A DNA stretch of 64,000 bases from an uncultured Flavobacteriales bacterium (GCA_943788405.1 CALSQD010000001.1:186001-250000), one strand, 5' to 3'. Shown: positions 7,814 through 17,754, counted from the first letter of the stretch. Program-made: numbers and translations. Notes: generated by a model not told the origin, from the letters alone.

Positions 7814-8673
7814 ATGCTCAAATTTTTCTGAAGAAGGAGAATTAATAAACCTACTGCCATGAAACTAAAAAAAGCTTGTTGCCATGTTGCTGTATTTTCA
7901 GTTAGGTAAGCGTAATACGAAAGTGCAGGATAAGTAAAAGTTACTGCCATAGCATTATTTATAAAATGTGCTACAATTGGGAGCCACAATGAACTACTCC
8001 AATAAAAGAAATAACCCAATACTAAGCCCAAAACAAATCTTGGAAGAAACCCTTGAAATTGCATGTGGATTGCACTAAACAAAAAAGCAGTAATAATAAT
8101 GGCTACATGAGGTTTTCCTAACCATTTTGTAAAAGTCTGTTGTAAGTAGCCTCTAAACAACAACTCCTCCCCAATTGCAGGAACAATGGCCAATACTAAT
8201 AGGTTAAAAGCTAAATCCCCTACAGTATCCATTCTTAGGAAATACTTGGTTATGTTCTCAGCCTTTTTATCATAAAACATCATCCATTCAGGAAAGTTAA
8301 AATTCATATTCAACTCATAAATAAAAGCAATAAACGGATTAATCAGCAACATAATAGCAATAGCTAACAAAAGCGTTTGTCTATTGAAATTAAAATTGAG
8401 TTTTAAATCAAAATCACACAGATGAGAATATAATATAACAGGGAAAACAAATAAACCTATTGCACTAAGTAGTTGAATAAACTTTACTGCATCTATTGAA
8501 GATTGATTGCTAAATTTCATAAAATCTACAGCAACTAATTCCACATCCGAAAAAAAAACAACACAAGCTTGAGCAAATAAAGTATGTAGTATTACTGATA
8601 CAACTATCAATAAAAATAGTAAACCCACTTTTGTCCCTGATGACTTGTCTTTAAATATCCCTTTAAATCCCAT
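7801..8673 (-). CDS. CPBP-family intramembrane glutamic endopeptidase
   Basis: A 290-residue membrane protein with about eight hydrophobic segments and the CPBP (Abi/CAAX-protease-like) motif E-E-L-L-F-R-G-Y near residue 170. A later F-S-A-I-H-M-Q segment and an H-F-I-N-N-A-M-A segment supply the other conserved His and Asn. I chose the ATG at 8673 (MGFKGIF). An upstream ATG at 8691 would run through the dusB promoter box and adds no conserved residues. Substrates of such proteins in Bacteroidota are mostly unknown. It is convergent with the exb operon and divergent from dusB. Confidence 0.88.
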   Translation of the reverse strand: MGFKGIFKDKSSGTKVGLLFLLIVVSVILHTLFAQACVVFFSDVELVAVDFMKFSNQSSIDAVKFIQLLSAIGLFVFPVILYSHLCDFDLKLNFNFNRQTLLLAIAIMLLINPFIAFIYELNMNFNFPEWMMFYDKKAENITKYFLRMDTVGDLAFNLLVLAIVPAIGEELLFRGYLQQTFTKWLGKPHVAIIITAFLFSAIHMQFQGFLPRFVLGLVLGYFFYWSSSLWLPIVAHFINNAMAVTFTYPALSYYAYLTENTATWQQAFFSFMAVGLLILLLQKNLSIKKG

Positions 8674-8680
8674 TAATGTG

Positions 8681-8688
8681 TATTTTTG
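8681..8688 (+). promoter_or_regulatory. TAnnTTTG promoter box of dusB
   Basis: TATTTTTG followed by C, ending 8 nt before the preferred dusB ATG at 8697. It argues against the earlier in-frame ATG at 8676, which lies upstream of the box. Confidence 0.6.
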
Positions 8689-8696
8689 CAATAATT

Positions 8697-9689
8697 ATGG
8701 GCGTAAAGATAGGAAATATTGATGTAGGGGAATTCCCTTTGTTATTAGCACCAATGGAGGATGTAAGCGACCCTCCATTTCGTGCTTTATGCAAGCAAAA
8801 TGGTGCTGATGTAATGTACACAGAATTTATATCATCAGAAGGATTGATAAGGCATGCGGACAGAAGCACTATGAAGCTTGATATTTATGATTTTGAACGC
8901 CCAATTGGAATACAAATTTTTGGATACAATATTGAATCTATGCGACAAGCTACTGAAATATGTGCTGCAGCAAAGCCTGAATTTATTGACATCAACTTTG
9001 GTTGCCCAGTAAAAAAAGTAGCCAAAAAAGGTGCGGGAGCAGGGATATTGCTTGACATCCCTAAGATGGTTGCCATGACCAAAGAAATTGTAAATGCTAC
9101 TAACTTACCTGTAACTGTAAAAACACGCTTGGGGTGGGATGAAAACACTAAGTACATAGTGGATGTTGCCGAGAGGTTGCAAGATGTAGGTATTCAAGCC
9201 CTTTCCATTCATGGGCGTACCCGAAAACAAATGTATAAAGGAGATGCCGATTGGACTTTGATTGGAGATGTAAAAAATAACCCTAGAATGCACATTCCTA
9301 TTTTTGGGAATGGAGATATTAATACTCCCGAGAAAGTTGCAATGGTAAAGGATAGATATGGAGTAGATGGGGTAATGATTGGGCGTGCTTCCATTGGTTA
9401 TCCTTGGATATTTAACGAGATAAAACATTACCTAAAAACAGGAGAGCATTTAGCACCACCCACTATAGCCGATAGAGTAATTGCCTGCAAGCAACACCTA
9501 AAACATTCAATTGAATGGAAAGGACAAATACTAGGTATTGCTGAAATGAAACGACATTACACCAATTATTTTAAAGGTATTCCTCACTTTAAGGATTACC
9601 GTATAAAGATGGTAACAAGCGATAGCCCTGAAGAAGTACATGCATTACTTGACAAAGTTGCTGTAGAGTTTGCTGAGTTTAATTTTTAA
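8697..9689 (+). CDS. dusB: tRNA-dihydrouridine synthase DusB
   Basis: A 330-residue FMN enzyme that reduces uridine to dihydrouridine in tRNA. The TIM-barrel core shows A-P-M-E-D-V-S-D-P-P-F-R near the start, the catalytic Cys in D-I-N-F-G-C-P-V-K-K, S-I-H-G-R-T-R-K-Q-M-Y, and the FMN-binding G-N-G-D and M-I-G-R-A. The start at 8697 (MGVKIGN) fits family length and the promoter position. Its 3' end overlaps the convergent permease gene by 11 bp with no terminator between them. Confidence 0.95.
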   Translation: MGVKIGNIDVGEFPLLLAPMEDVSDPPFRALCKQNGADVMYTEFISSEGLIRHADRSTMKLDIYDFERPIGIQIFGYNIESMRQATEICAAAKPEFIDINFGCPVKKVAKKGAGAGILLDIPKMVAMTKEIVNATNLPVTVKTRLGWDENTKYIVDVAERLQDVGIQALSIHGRTRKQMYKGDADWTLIGDVKNNPRMHIPIFGNGDINTPEKVAMVKDRYGVDGVMIGRASIGYPWIFNEIKHYLKTGEHLAPPTIADRVIACKQHLKHSIEWKGQILGIAEMKRHYTNYFKGIPHFKDYRIKMVTSDSPEEVHALLDKVAVEFAEFNF

Positions 9690-10893
9690 ACAACCTCCTC
9701 CCTAATACTCTAGCAGGATACCAAGAAGCTAAAATTCCAATAATTAATACAGTAATACTTACCAATACTACATCAGTAAATACAATGGAAACAGGGTAAG
9801 TATTGATAACAAAACTACCGCCCCCCATAGTTATAAACCCAAAGGTTTGTTGCAAAAAAGCCAACCCTAAGCCAATAAACAAACCTGTTCCTATGCCTAA
9901 TGATATGGTGAGCATACTCTTTTTAAAGAATAATGATTGTATATCCTGAACAGTGCAACCCAAACTTCTTAAAGTGCTAATGTCTTTTTTCTTATCCAAC
10001 ATAAGCATACTTAAAGCGCCCACAATATTAAAAGTAGCAATTATCATAATAAAAGTAAGGATTAAAAAAACAGCTAGCTTTTCAGTGTTCAATATCTTAT
10101 AGAGAAACTCCTGTTGTTCCAAACGATTTTTAACCGTGTATTTATCTCCCAGAACTGTTTGCAATTTTTCCTGCAATGCAAGCATCTGCCCTTCATCTTT
10201 CAATTTTATCTCAATAGCCGAAACTTCATTGTTGCGTTTGGCTAATTGCTGTACAAATAATAAAGGGGTAATAATATACTTAGCATCTACTTCAGATTGC
10301 ACCCCAAAAACACCCACAGGAACTACTGATGATTGCTTAAAAGCAGTAGCAGGATTCAGTAAAGTTTTTGAATTTCTATTGGGAACAAAAACTTGTAATT
10401 GTTCAAACATAGAGCCAACTCCCATAGAGAGATAATAAGCCACTCCCCTACCAACAACTGCTATATTATTACTTTCAAATCCATTTATATATTCTCCATC
10501 TACTAGTAAAGAATCAAAATTTGTGAGGTGCAGATATTCCTCACTTACTCCTTTTGCTGTTGCTATGTATTCCTTTTCTTGATACTTTAAAAGTACTTTT
10601 TCCTCCAATACCAAAGCTGAAGTTTCTATATCTTCAACAGTAAGTAATAGGTTTTTTGCTTGTTCAGGATTAAAAGTTTTATCCTCAGTAGCAGTAATTT
10701 TTAAGTGTGGGTCAAAGGAATTGTACATACTCAGCACCAAGTTTTCAAACCCATTAAAAACGGATAGCACCAAAATAAGTGCAGCCGTACCAATTGCCAC
10801 TCCAAAAAGGGAAACCCAAGAAATTATATGCACAAAATTGCTATTTTTCTTAGTCGTGAAATAGCGTTTGGCAATAAAAAATGGGAAATTCAT
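9679..10893 (-). CDS. FtsX-like ABC transporter permease (LolC/LolE type)
   Basis: A 404-residue inner-membrane permease of the MacB/FtsX type, probably for lipoprotein release to the outer membrane. One membrane helix near residues 22-45 is followed by a periplasmic domain (about 50-265), then three helices in the C-terminal third around the FtsX domain. The opening I-A-K-R-Y-F-x-x-K-K-N-S-N-F-V matches LolC/E N-termini. The matching ATPase (LolD) is not in the window. It lies 6 bp after rbfA on the same strand, so they form an operon, and it overlaps dusB convergently. Confidence 0.88.
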   Translation of the reverse strand: MNFPFFIAKRYFTTKKNSNFVHIISWVSLFGVAIGTAALILVLSVFNGFENLVLSMYNSFDPHLKITATEDKTFNPEQAKNLLLTVEDIETSALVLEEKVLLKYQEKEYIATAKGVSEEYLHLTNFDSLLVDGEYINGFESNNIAVVGRGVAYYLSMGVGSMFEQLQVFVPNRNSKTLLNPATAFKQSSVVPVGVFGVQSEVDAKYIITPLLFVQQLAKRNNEVSAIEIKLKDEGQMLALQEKLQTVLGDKYTVKNRLEQQEFLYKILNTEKLAVFLILTFIMIIATFNIVGALSMLMLDKKKDISTLRSLGCTVQDIQSLFFKKSMLTISLGIGTGLFIGLGLAFLQQTFGFITMGGGSFVINTYPVSIVFTDVVLVSITVLIIGILASWYPARVLGRRLFKN

Positions 10894-10899
10894 TCGAAT

Positions 10900-11238
10900 T
10901 TATTTTTTCAGAAGTCTATCAATTTCTTCAGCATAGGCAGCTGAATCATCCAAATGAAAAGTTAAAGCTGGCACAATTCTCAATTGGTTTCTTACACTTT
11001 CTCCCAATTTTTTACGAATCATAACGGTATTACTTTTAACTACTTTAAGTGCCTCAGCAGGATCATCAACAGGGAAAATACTTAAAAAAACATTGGCATC
11101 TGCCAAATCAGGAGAAATACGCACTATAGTTACACTCACCATAATTTTACCTAATATCTCTTGTGCTTGTTGCTGAAAAATTACAGAAAGTTCTTTCTGA
11201 ACTAAACGCGATACCTTTTTTTGTCTTGTTGATTCCAT
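10900..11238 (-). CDS. rbfA: 30S ribosome-binding factor A
   Basis: A 112-residue RbfA, a KH-type factor for late 30S subunit maturation. The E-S-T-R-Q-K-K-V-S-R start, the V-T-I-V-R-I-S-P-D-L region and the F-H-L-D-D-S end motif (P-x-L-x-F-x-x-D-x-S in the family) are present. Length is normal. The ATG lies 5 nt from a promoter box, so its mRNA may be leaderless. The LolC/E-like permease follows in the same operon. Confidence 0.95.
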   Translation of the reverse strand: MESTRQKKVSRLVQKELSVIFQQQAQEILGKIMVSVTIVRISPDLADANVFLSIFPVDDPAEALKVVKSNTVMIRKKLGESVRNQLRIVPALTFHLDDSAAYAEEIDRLLKK

Positions 11239-11243
11239 AAGTG

Positions 11244-11251
11244 CAAAAATA
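11244..11251 (-). promoter_or_regulatory. TAnnTTTG promoter box of rbfA
   Basis: Minus-strand TATTTTTG followed by C, ending 5 nt before the rbfA ATG. A plus-strand box for the divergent ABC exporter lies 12 bp away in the same 37-bp intergenic stretch. Confidence 0.65.
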
Positions 11252-11263
11252 CAGAATATTCCC

Positions 11264-11271
11264 TACTTTTG
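11264..11271 (+). promoter_or_regulatory. TAnnTTTG promoter box of the ABC exporter
   Basis: TACTTTTG followed by CTCA and then the ATG at 11276. Only 4 nt separate the box from the start codon, so transcription should begin at or next to the ATG. Confidence 0.65.
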
Positions 11272-11275
11272 CTCA

Positions 11276-13096
11276 ATGCATTATTTCTTCCGAATTTTAA
11301 AATACATAAAGCCTTATTTGCCATTTGCACTGCTTAATATTCTATTCAATATATTAAGTGTTTTATTTTCATTAGTATCCTTAACAATGGTTATTCCATT
11401 CTTAGGAATCCTTTTTGAAACGCAAGAAAAGGTATACAACCCACAGCCACTAAGCTTTAATGCGGAAGCAATAAAAGATAATTTTTATGCCATCATAAGT
11501 TCTATAGTTGACGAAAAAGGAAAGATAGAAGCCTTACTTTTTATTTGTATTTTGGTGCTAGTTACCTTCTTTTTCCGAAATCTGTTTCGTTATTTATCGC
11601 TTTACTTTTTAACTCCTATTCGTAATGGAGTGGTACACGATTTGCGTATGGACTTGCACAAAAAAGTAATTTCCTTACCCCTTCCTTTCTTTACTGAAAA
11701 AAGAAAAGGAGACATCACAGCTCGTATGACTTCTGATTTAGTAGAAATTGAGTGGTCAATTATGAGTTCCCTAGAAATGATATTTAAGGATCCATTAAAT
11801 ATAATTGTCTATTTAGCAACCTTAATTTTTATCAGCCCTCAACTTACCACCTTTGTTATTTTACTCCTTCCTGTAACAGGAATTATTATTGGTGTTATTG
11901 GTAGGTCATTAAAAAAATCATCCGATAGAGGACAGAATAAAATGGGAGACTTACTCTCAATTATTGATGAGAATATATCAGGATTAAGAATTATTAAGGG
12001 CTTTAATGCTGAAGAACATATCAATAAAAACTTTGAAAAAGAAAGTAATGACTACAAAGGAATCATGACAAAACTCCTAAGGAAAAAGGACTTATCCTCT
12101 CCTATGAGTGAGTTTTTGAGTACTATCGTTATGGTTATCGTTATGTGGTTCGGGGGGCAGCTCGTGTTAAATGCTGATGGCGGACTAAATGCACAAGAAT
12201 TTATCGGTTATATTCTTATTTTCTCACAGATTATCCCACCTGCAAAATCCTTAACTACTTCCTATTATCTTATACAAAAAGGGAGTGCTTCAGCTCAAAG
12301 GGTATATGAAATACTAGATGCTGAAAATGAAATTGTTGATGTTGAAAACCCTAAACAGATAAAACTACTCAACAATCAAATTGAATTTAAAGACTTATCA
12401 TTCTCCTACGAAAAACAAGAGGTATTAAAGAACATTAACTTCAACATTGGTAAAGGAAAAATGATTGCTTTAGTTGGACAATCAGGAAGTGGAAAATCAA
12501 CTTTAGCTGATTTACTGGCACGATTTTATGACATCAATCAAGGTAAAATCCTTATTGACAAAAACAATATAAAAGAGATTGCTTTACATGATTTGCGTGC
12601 CTTAATGGGAATTGTAAGTCAGGAATCTATTTTGTTTAACGATACCATTTTCAATAACATCCGTTTAGGGAATACTAGCGCTAGCGAACAAGAAGTAATG
12701 GAAGCAGCCAAAATTGCTAATGCACATGACTTTATTTTGGAAACTGAAAATGGTTACCAAACCAATATTGGCGATAGAGGGAACAAACTTTCAGGAGGAC
12801 AAAAACAAAGGTTAAGCATTGCCAGGGCAATTCTTAAAAACCCTGAAATTCTAATTTTAGATGAAGCAACCTCAGCCTTAGATACAGAATCCGAACGCTT
12901 AGTACAAGATGCTTTGGATAAATTAATGCACTCCCGTACATCACTTGTAATTGCACATAGACTATCCACCATACAAAATGCAGATGAAATCCTAGTATTG
13001 GATAAGGGCTGTATTATTGAAAGAGGAACACACCAAGAATTAATTGCGCAAAACGGGCATTATAAAAAGCTTTCGGACTTGCAGAGTTTTGCTTAA
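11276..13096 (+). CDS. ABC exporter, fused permease-ATPase (MsbA-like)
   Basis: A 606-residue type IV ABC half-exporter. Six membrane helices fill residues 1-330. The nucleotide-binding domain shows Walker A G-Q-S-G-S-G-K-S-T, the signature L-S-G-G-Q-K-Q-R, Walker B I-L-I-L-D-E-A-T-S and the switch H in I-A-H-R-L-S-T-I. Proteins of this shape in Bacteroidota include lipid A flippase MsbA, but several paralogs exist, so the substrate is not certain. The start at 11276 is set by the adjacent promoter box. Its 3' end overlaps hflX convergently by 4 bp. Confidence 0.93.
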   Translation: MHYFFRILKYIKPYLPFALLNILFNILSVLFSLVSLTMVIPFLGILFETQEKVYNPQPLSFNAEAIKDNFYAIISSIVDEKGKIEALLFICILVLVTFFFRNLFRYLSLYFLTPIRNGVVHDLRMDLHKKVISLPLPFFTEKRKGDITARMTSDLVEIEWSIMSSLEMIFKDPLNIIVYLATLIFISPQLTTFVILLLPVTGIIIGVIGRSLKKSSDRGQNKMGDLLSIIDENISGLRIIKGFNAEEHINKNFEKESNDYKGIMTKLLRKKDLSSPMSEFLSTIVMVIVMWFGGQLVLNADGGLNAQEFIGYILIFSQIIPPAKSLTTSYYLIQKGSASAQRVYEILDAENEIVDVENPKQIKLLNNQIEFKDLSFSYEKQEVLKNINFNIGKGKMIALVGQSGSGKSTLADLLARFYDINQGKILIDKNNIKEIALHDLRALMGIVSQESILFNDTIFNNIRLGNTSASEQEVMEAAKIANAHDFILETENGYQTNIGDRGNKLSGGQKQRLSIARAILKNPEILILDEATSALDTESERLVQDALDKLMHSRTSLVIAHRLSTIQNADEILVLDKGCIIERGTHQELIAQNGHYKKLSDLQSFA

Positions 13097-14262
13097 TACA
13101 AAAAGTTATTGTAAGGATACCTTACCTCATGTAATTGTTTTATCTTGTTATAAAGTACATCTTTCAACTCATCAAAATGAGTTTTATTTAAGGCAGAAAT
13201 AAACATAGTATCTCCCTCCAATTTTGCCATCCAAGTTTTCTGTAATTCTTCTAAGGATATATTTTCAGGCAATATAGGAGTTAAATCATCTTCCTCTTTT
13301 GGAGTAAAAGTATAGGCATCAATTTTATTGAACACAATTAAAGTAGGTTTATCCGTTACCCCAAGTTCAATAATTGTTTTGTTTACCGTTTCTAACTGAT
13401 CCTCAAAATTAGGGTTAGAAATATCCACAACATGCACCAATAAATCCGATTCACGCACTTCATCCAAAGTAGATTTAAAACTTTCTACAAGCTGATGAGG
13501 GAGCTTACGAATAAACCCAACTGTATCGGTTAATAAAAAAGGTAAGTTCCCAATTACTACTTTACGCACAGTAGTATCCAGTGTAGCAAATAATTTATTT
13601 TCTGCAAATATATCTGACTTAGCTAAGGTATTCATTAAGGTTGATTTTCCTGCATTAGTATAACCAACTAAGGCAACTCGTATCATGTCCTGCCTACCTT
13701 TCCTACGCGTAAAACTTTGCTTATCAATTTTCTCTAACTTCTTTTTTAAAAGTGCAATTTTATCTTTAATTATCCGTCTATCGGTTTCAATTTGTGTTTC
13801 CCCAGGACCTCTCATTCCAATTCCCCCTTTTTGTCTTTCAAGGTGAGTCCACATTCTTGTTAACCTTGGTAATAGATATTGGTATTGGGCTAACTCCACT
13901 TGTGTACGGGCTTGAGCAGTTTGGGCACGGCTCGCAAAAATATCAAGTATCAGATTACTCCTATCTAGTATTTTGGTGTCTTCTCCAAAAATCTTTTCAA
14001 TATTTCTTATTTGAGATGGATTTAAATCATCATCAAAAATAATCAATTTGATTTCCTCCTCTTCAGCAAATAGGCGTACTTCTTCAATTTTTCCTTTTCC
14101 TAAAAATGTTTTATTATCAGGGTGAGGTAATTTCTGAGTAAAATTTCTGACTGGTTTTGCTCCTGCCGTATCAGCTAAAAAAGCCAATTCATCCAAATAT
14201 TCGTACGCTTGTTCTTGCGTAACATCAGGAGTTATTAAACCTATAAGTATTGCTCTTTCCAA
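13093..14262 (-). CDS. hflX: Ribosome-associated GTPase HflX
   Basis: A 389-residue Obg/HflX-type GTPase that rescues or splits stalled ribosomes. The N-terminal HflX domain spans residues 1-190, including G-K-G-K-I-E-E-V and the G-P-G-E-T-Q-I-E-T-D-R-R motif. The G domain has Walker A G-Y-T-N-A-G-K-S-T, D-T-V-G-F-I and N-K-I-D. Length fits. It sits 9 bp after a small membrane protein gene on the same strand and probably shares its transcript. It is convergent with the ABC exporter. Confidence 0.95.
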   Translation of the reverse strand: MERAILIGLITPDVTQEQAYEYLDELAFLADTAGAKPVRNFTQKLPHPDNKTFLGKGKIEEVRLFAEEEEIKLIIFDDDLNPSQIRNIEKIFGEDTKILDRSNLILDIFASRAQTAQARTQVELAQYQYLLPRLTRMWTHLERQKGGIGMRGPGETQIETDRRIIKDKIALLKKKLEKIDKQSFTRRKGRQDMIRVALVGYTNAGKSTLMNTLAKSDIFAENKLFATLDTTVRKVVIGNLPFLLTDTVGFIRKLPHQLVESFKSTLDEVRESDLLVHVVDISNPNFEDQLETVNKTIIELGVTDKPTLIVFNKIDAYTFTPKEEDDLTPILPENISLEELQKTWMAKLEGDTMFISALNKTHFDELKDVLYNKIKQLHEVRYPYNNFLY

Positions 14263-14271
14263 TTGTATTTT

Positions 14272-14676
14272 TTAAAATAATTTATCCCAAGGAGTTCTTA
14301 ATGCAATAAGCACTAAAGCAGCCGTAAAATATGTAAATATTATTTTACTACCTCCTCTATTATCTTCTGTTTTCTTTGCTTTTACTTTTCCAATTGTAAT
14401 AAGTGCAACAGCAATTATCATCATTAAAGGATGTTCAACCGTTACAAATCTATTGGCTGCTTCTCCCATATGAATTCCTGCTGCTGAGACAAAGTTAATC
14501 AATAAAAATAACCCTAGCAAAAGTTGAATGTGAGCAAAGATTAAAGTAAGAGTAAGAAAAATATCTTTTTTAACATTTGGTATTTTATATAGTCCTGCTC
14601 TTACTATTGAAATAATCAAAACAATAAAAAATAAAAATGGTAAATAGTGGTGTAAATGCAAAAGTCCAGTTGACAT
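14272..14676 (-). CDS. Four-helix membrane protein with intramembrane histidines
   Basis: A 134-residue protein with membrane segments near residues 11-30, 39-66, 81-97 and 111-129. Histidines cluster at helix ends or inside helices: H-L-H-H near residue 7, A-H-I-Q in the second helix and E-H-P-L-M-M at the start of the third. This pattern is compatible with heme b binding but does not prove it. I recall similar flavobacterial proteins as uncharacterised and sometimes mislabelled. hflX follows after 9 bp. Confidence 0.75.
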   Translation of the reverse strand: MSTGLLHLHHYLPFLFFIVLIISIVRAGLYKIPNVKKDIFLTLTLIFAHIQLLLGLFLLINFVSAAGIHMGEAANRFVTVEHPLMMIIAVALITIGKVKAKKTEDNRGGSKIIFTYFTAALVLIALRTPWDKLF

Positions 14677-14766
14677 AATATCTGTTTTTTAGTTAGTGAT
14701 AGCAAAGAAACAAATTATATCATAAAATTTTGCTACTTTCACGGCTTTATTATTACAGCTTAACAA

Positions 14767-17754
14767 ATGAGATTACGATTTACTATCCTTTTTGCTCTCC
14801 TTAGTTTTTACTCCCTTTTAGGGCAAGAAACTTTTCCTGTTAATGGAGTAGCTCAAAACTTTGAACCTATCCATGCATTTACCAATGCTCATATTATTTT
14901 AAGCCCAACAGCTGAAATAGAAAATGGAACATTAATAATCCAAGGGAAACAAATTATTGCTATAGATAGTAATTTGAATATCCCAAATGGAGCAATTGTT
15001 CATGATTTGAATGGCGATTATATCTACCCTTCTTTTATTGATTTAAATTCTGATTACGGTTTACCAAAAGCAAAAAAAGGTAAATACAATTATCGCCCAC
15101 AATACGAAAGCAATAAAGCAGGTGCTTACCATTGGAATGAAGCAATTCACCCTGAAATAATGGCTAGCACTGAATTTGTTGCAGATGAAAAAACGGCTAG
15201 CACTTATCTTAAAAATGGATTTGGAACAGTACTCTCCCACATTCAAGATGGGGCATTAAGAGGAACAGGATGCTTGGTTTTACTATCAGAAGAAAGCGAA
15301 CATTCAACTATTATTTTACCTCAAGCTTCAAGTCATTTGTCCTTTAAAAAAGGAGTGTCAAGGCAAAAAAATCCTTCTTCATTAATGGGAAGTATTTCCT
15401 TAATAAGACAAACATTTTTAGATGCTGAGTGGTATGCTGCTCAGAAAAATCAGACTAACCTTTCCTATGCAGCAGTAAACAACAACCAAGAATTACCACA
15501 AATATTTACAATAAATGATGAACTCGATTATAGCCGAGTATATAAAATTGCTGATGAGTTTGAAATTGATTTTATCATAAAAGGAAACGGGAAAGAATAC
15601 AGCAGAATTGAAGAAGTAGCTGCTACTGAATTTCCAGTAATTATTCCACTTAACTTCCCAAATTCCTATGATGTTAGTAATCCTGAAACTGCAGAATGGA
15701 TTAGCTTACATAAATTAAAAGATTGGGAAACTGCTCCATTTAATCCTGCAATTCTAGCTAAAAATGAAGTTGAATTTTGCATCACATCTTCTGGTTTAAA
15801 CAAGGAAAGTAATTTCATAACCAACCTACGCCTTGCAATAAAAAAAGGGCTTAGTAAACAAGATGCACTTGCAGCACTAACCACTACACCAGCTAACCTA
15901 ATTGCAATGGATGATAAAATAGGAAGCCTAGAAAGTGGGAAACTAGCCAACTTCTTTATTGCATCCAAGGATATTTTTGAAAATGGAGACATTTATGAAA
16001 ATTGGACAGCAGGAGAAAAGCACATCATTACTAAGAAACAAGAAATTGATATAAGAGGTTTTTACACTTTAAATACTGATGAATTTGAAAATAAAATGGT
16101 TTCCATTGAGGGTAGCCAAGCAAAACCAAAAGCAACAATTTTTGCTTTAGATTCTATTGCTCTCCCAACAGTTTTGGAAGGAAACAATATTACAATAAAC
16201 ACAAAAAACGGAACATTTAGAGTAGCTGCTAAATTCAATAACAGAAGTATAAAAGGGAAATATCAAGATAGCATTGGAATTTACCACACTTTTAATCTGC
16301 AAAGAGATTCTCTTTTTACTGAAGATGAAAAAGAGTTTACTTTAAACATTGACAGCATTATTCCTTCTGTTTGGTTTCCTAACAAAGCGCACGGATTTAT
16401 AAATCCTCCAAAGGCTGAAAATATCATTTTCAGGAATGCAACTGTTTGGACAAATGAGCAAGAAGGAATTTTAGAAAATATGGATGTTGCGATTAAGGAA
16501 GGAAAAATTATTGCCATTGGGAAAAACTTGGATGAATTAGTCGTTTTTCCTGAGACTGTAAAAATAACACAAATTAACGCTACTGGACAGCACCTTACTT
16601 GTGGTATTGTTGATGAACACTCACACATTGCAATTAGCAGAGGGGTAAATGAAGGGAGTCAGGCAGTAAGTGCAGAGGTGAGAATTGGAGATGTAATTAA
16701 TCCAACTGATCATAATATTTATCGTCAACTTTCAGGAGGAACAGTTGCCTCACAACTTTTACATGGGTCTGCTAATCCTATTGGAGGGCAATCTGCAATG
16801 GTTAAACTAAGATGGGGAAGTTCAGCAGAAGAAATGAAAGTAGAAAATGCTGATGGATTTATAAAATTTGCCCTTGGTGAGAATGTAAAACAAAGTAATT
16901 GGGGAAATTTTGAACGCATCCGTTTTCCGCAAACTCGTATGGGAGTAGAACAAGTATTTTATGATGCTTTTTACCGAGCAAAAGCCTACCAAAAATCTTG
17001 GGAGAAATTTAATGCGCTCAGTACAAAAGAAAAAAGAAAAGCTACTCCTCCAAGAGAAGATTTAGAGTTGAATGCTTTAGTTGAAATCCTAAATTCTGAA
17101 CGCTTTATTACTTGCCATTCCTATATACAATCTGAAATAAATATGCTTATGCATGTTGGGGATTCTATGGGCTTTACCGTTAATACTTTCACCCATATTT
17201 TGGAAGGATATAAACTTGCTGAAAAAATGAAAACACATGGTGCAGGTGGTTCTACTTTTTCTGATTGGTGGGCCTATAAATTTGAGGTAAATGACGCCAT
17301 TCCTCACAATGCAACTTTATTAAATAATGCAGGTGTTTTAACGGCCATTAATTCTGATGATGCCGAAATGGGAAGAAGGCTAAACCAAGAGGCCGCAAAA
17401 GCCGTAAAGTATGGAGCTACATCTGAAGAAGATGCTTGGAAAATGGTAACTTTAAACCCTGCAAAACTATTGCATATTGATGATAAAATGGGAAGTATTA
17501 AAATTGGAAAGGATGCCGATATTGTACTTTGGACAGATAATCCACTTTCAGTGTATGCAAAAGTAATCCAAACTTATGTGGATGGGAAACTGATGTTTGA
17601 TGTTGAAGTTGACAAAGAACTTAGAGAAAGAGATCGTTTAGAACGCATGCGTATCATCCAAAAAATGAGTGAAGATAAAACTGGAGGGGAAAAGCAAAAA
17701 CCACAACATACTACCGAAAAATTATACCATTGTGATACCGAATATGATGAATAA
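14767..17754 (+). CDS. Exported amidohydrolase-family protein, double-length
   Basis: A 995-residue protein with a signal peptide (residues 1-20, ending L-L-G-Q). It looks like two amidohydrolase units in tandem. The first (about 25-430) has lost the metal motif: where D-x-H-x-H is expected it reads F-I-D-L-N-S-D-Y. The second (about 560-960) keeps D-E-H-S-H and a late catalytic Asp in A-I-N-S-D-D-A-E. Imidazolonepropionase-like periplasmic enzymes of this size occur in Bacteroidota; the substrate is unknown. The stop overlaps the next gene by 8 bp, so the two products are probably made together. Confidence 0.85.
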   Translation: MRLRFTILFALLSFYSLLGQETFPVNGVAQNFEPIHAFTNAHIILSPTAEIENGTLIIQGKQIIAIDSNLNIPNGAIVHDLNGDYIYPSFIDLNSDYGLPKAKKGKYNYRPQYESNKAGAYHWNEAIHPEIMASTEFVADEKTASTYLKNGFGTVLSHIQDGALRGTGCLVLLSEESEHSTIILPQASSHLSFKKGVSRQKNPSSLMGSISLIRQTFLDAEWYAAQKNQTNLSYAAVNNNQELPQIFTINDELDYSRVYKIADEFEIDFIIKGNGKEYSRIEEVAATEFPVIIPLNFPNSYDVSNPETAEWISLHKLKDWETAPFNPAILAKNEVEFCITSSGLNKESNFITNLRLAIKKGLSKQDALAALTTTPANLIAMDDKIGSLESGKLANFFIASKDIFENGDIYENWTAGEKHIITKKQEIDIRGFYTLNTDEFENKMVSIEGSQAKPKATIFALDSIALPTVLEGNNITINTKNGTFRVAAKFNNRSIKGKYQDSIGIYHTFNLQRDSLFTEDEKEFTLNIDSIIPSVWFPNKAHGFINPPKAENIIFRNATVWTNEQEGILENMDVAIKEGKIIAIGKNLDELVVFPETVKITQINATGQHLTCGIVDEHSHIAISRGVNEGSQAVSAEVRIGDVINPTDHNIYRQLSGGTVASQLLHGSANPIGGQSAMVKLRWGSSAEEMKVENADGFIKFALGENVKQSNWGNFERIRFPQTRMGVEQVFYDAFYRAKAYQKSWEKFNALSTKEKRKATPPREDLELNALVEILNSERFITCHSYIQSEINMLMHVGDSMGFTVNTFTHILEGYKLAEKMKTHGAGGSTFSDWWAYKFEVNDAIPHNATLLNNAGVLTAINSDDAEMGRRLNQEAAKAVKYGATSEEDAWKMVTLNPAKLLHIDDKMGSIKIGKDADIVLWTDNPLSVYAKVIQTYVDGKLMFDVEVDKELRERDRLERMRIIQKMSEDKTGGEKQKPQHTTEKLYHCDTEYDE

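Noticed and set aside
16281-16628. Minus-strand open frame of 115 codons
   Set aside because: It lies wholly inside the amidohydrolase gene in antisense; its Ser/Phe-rich composition is typical of a shadow frame.
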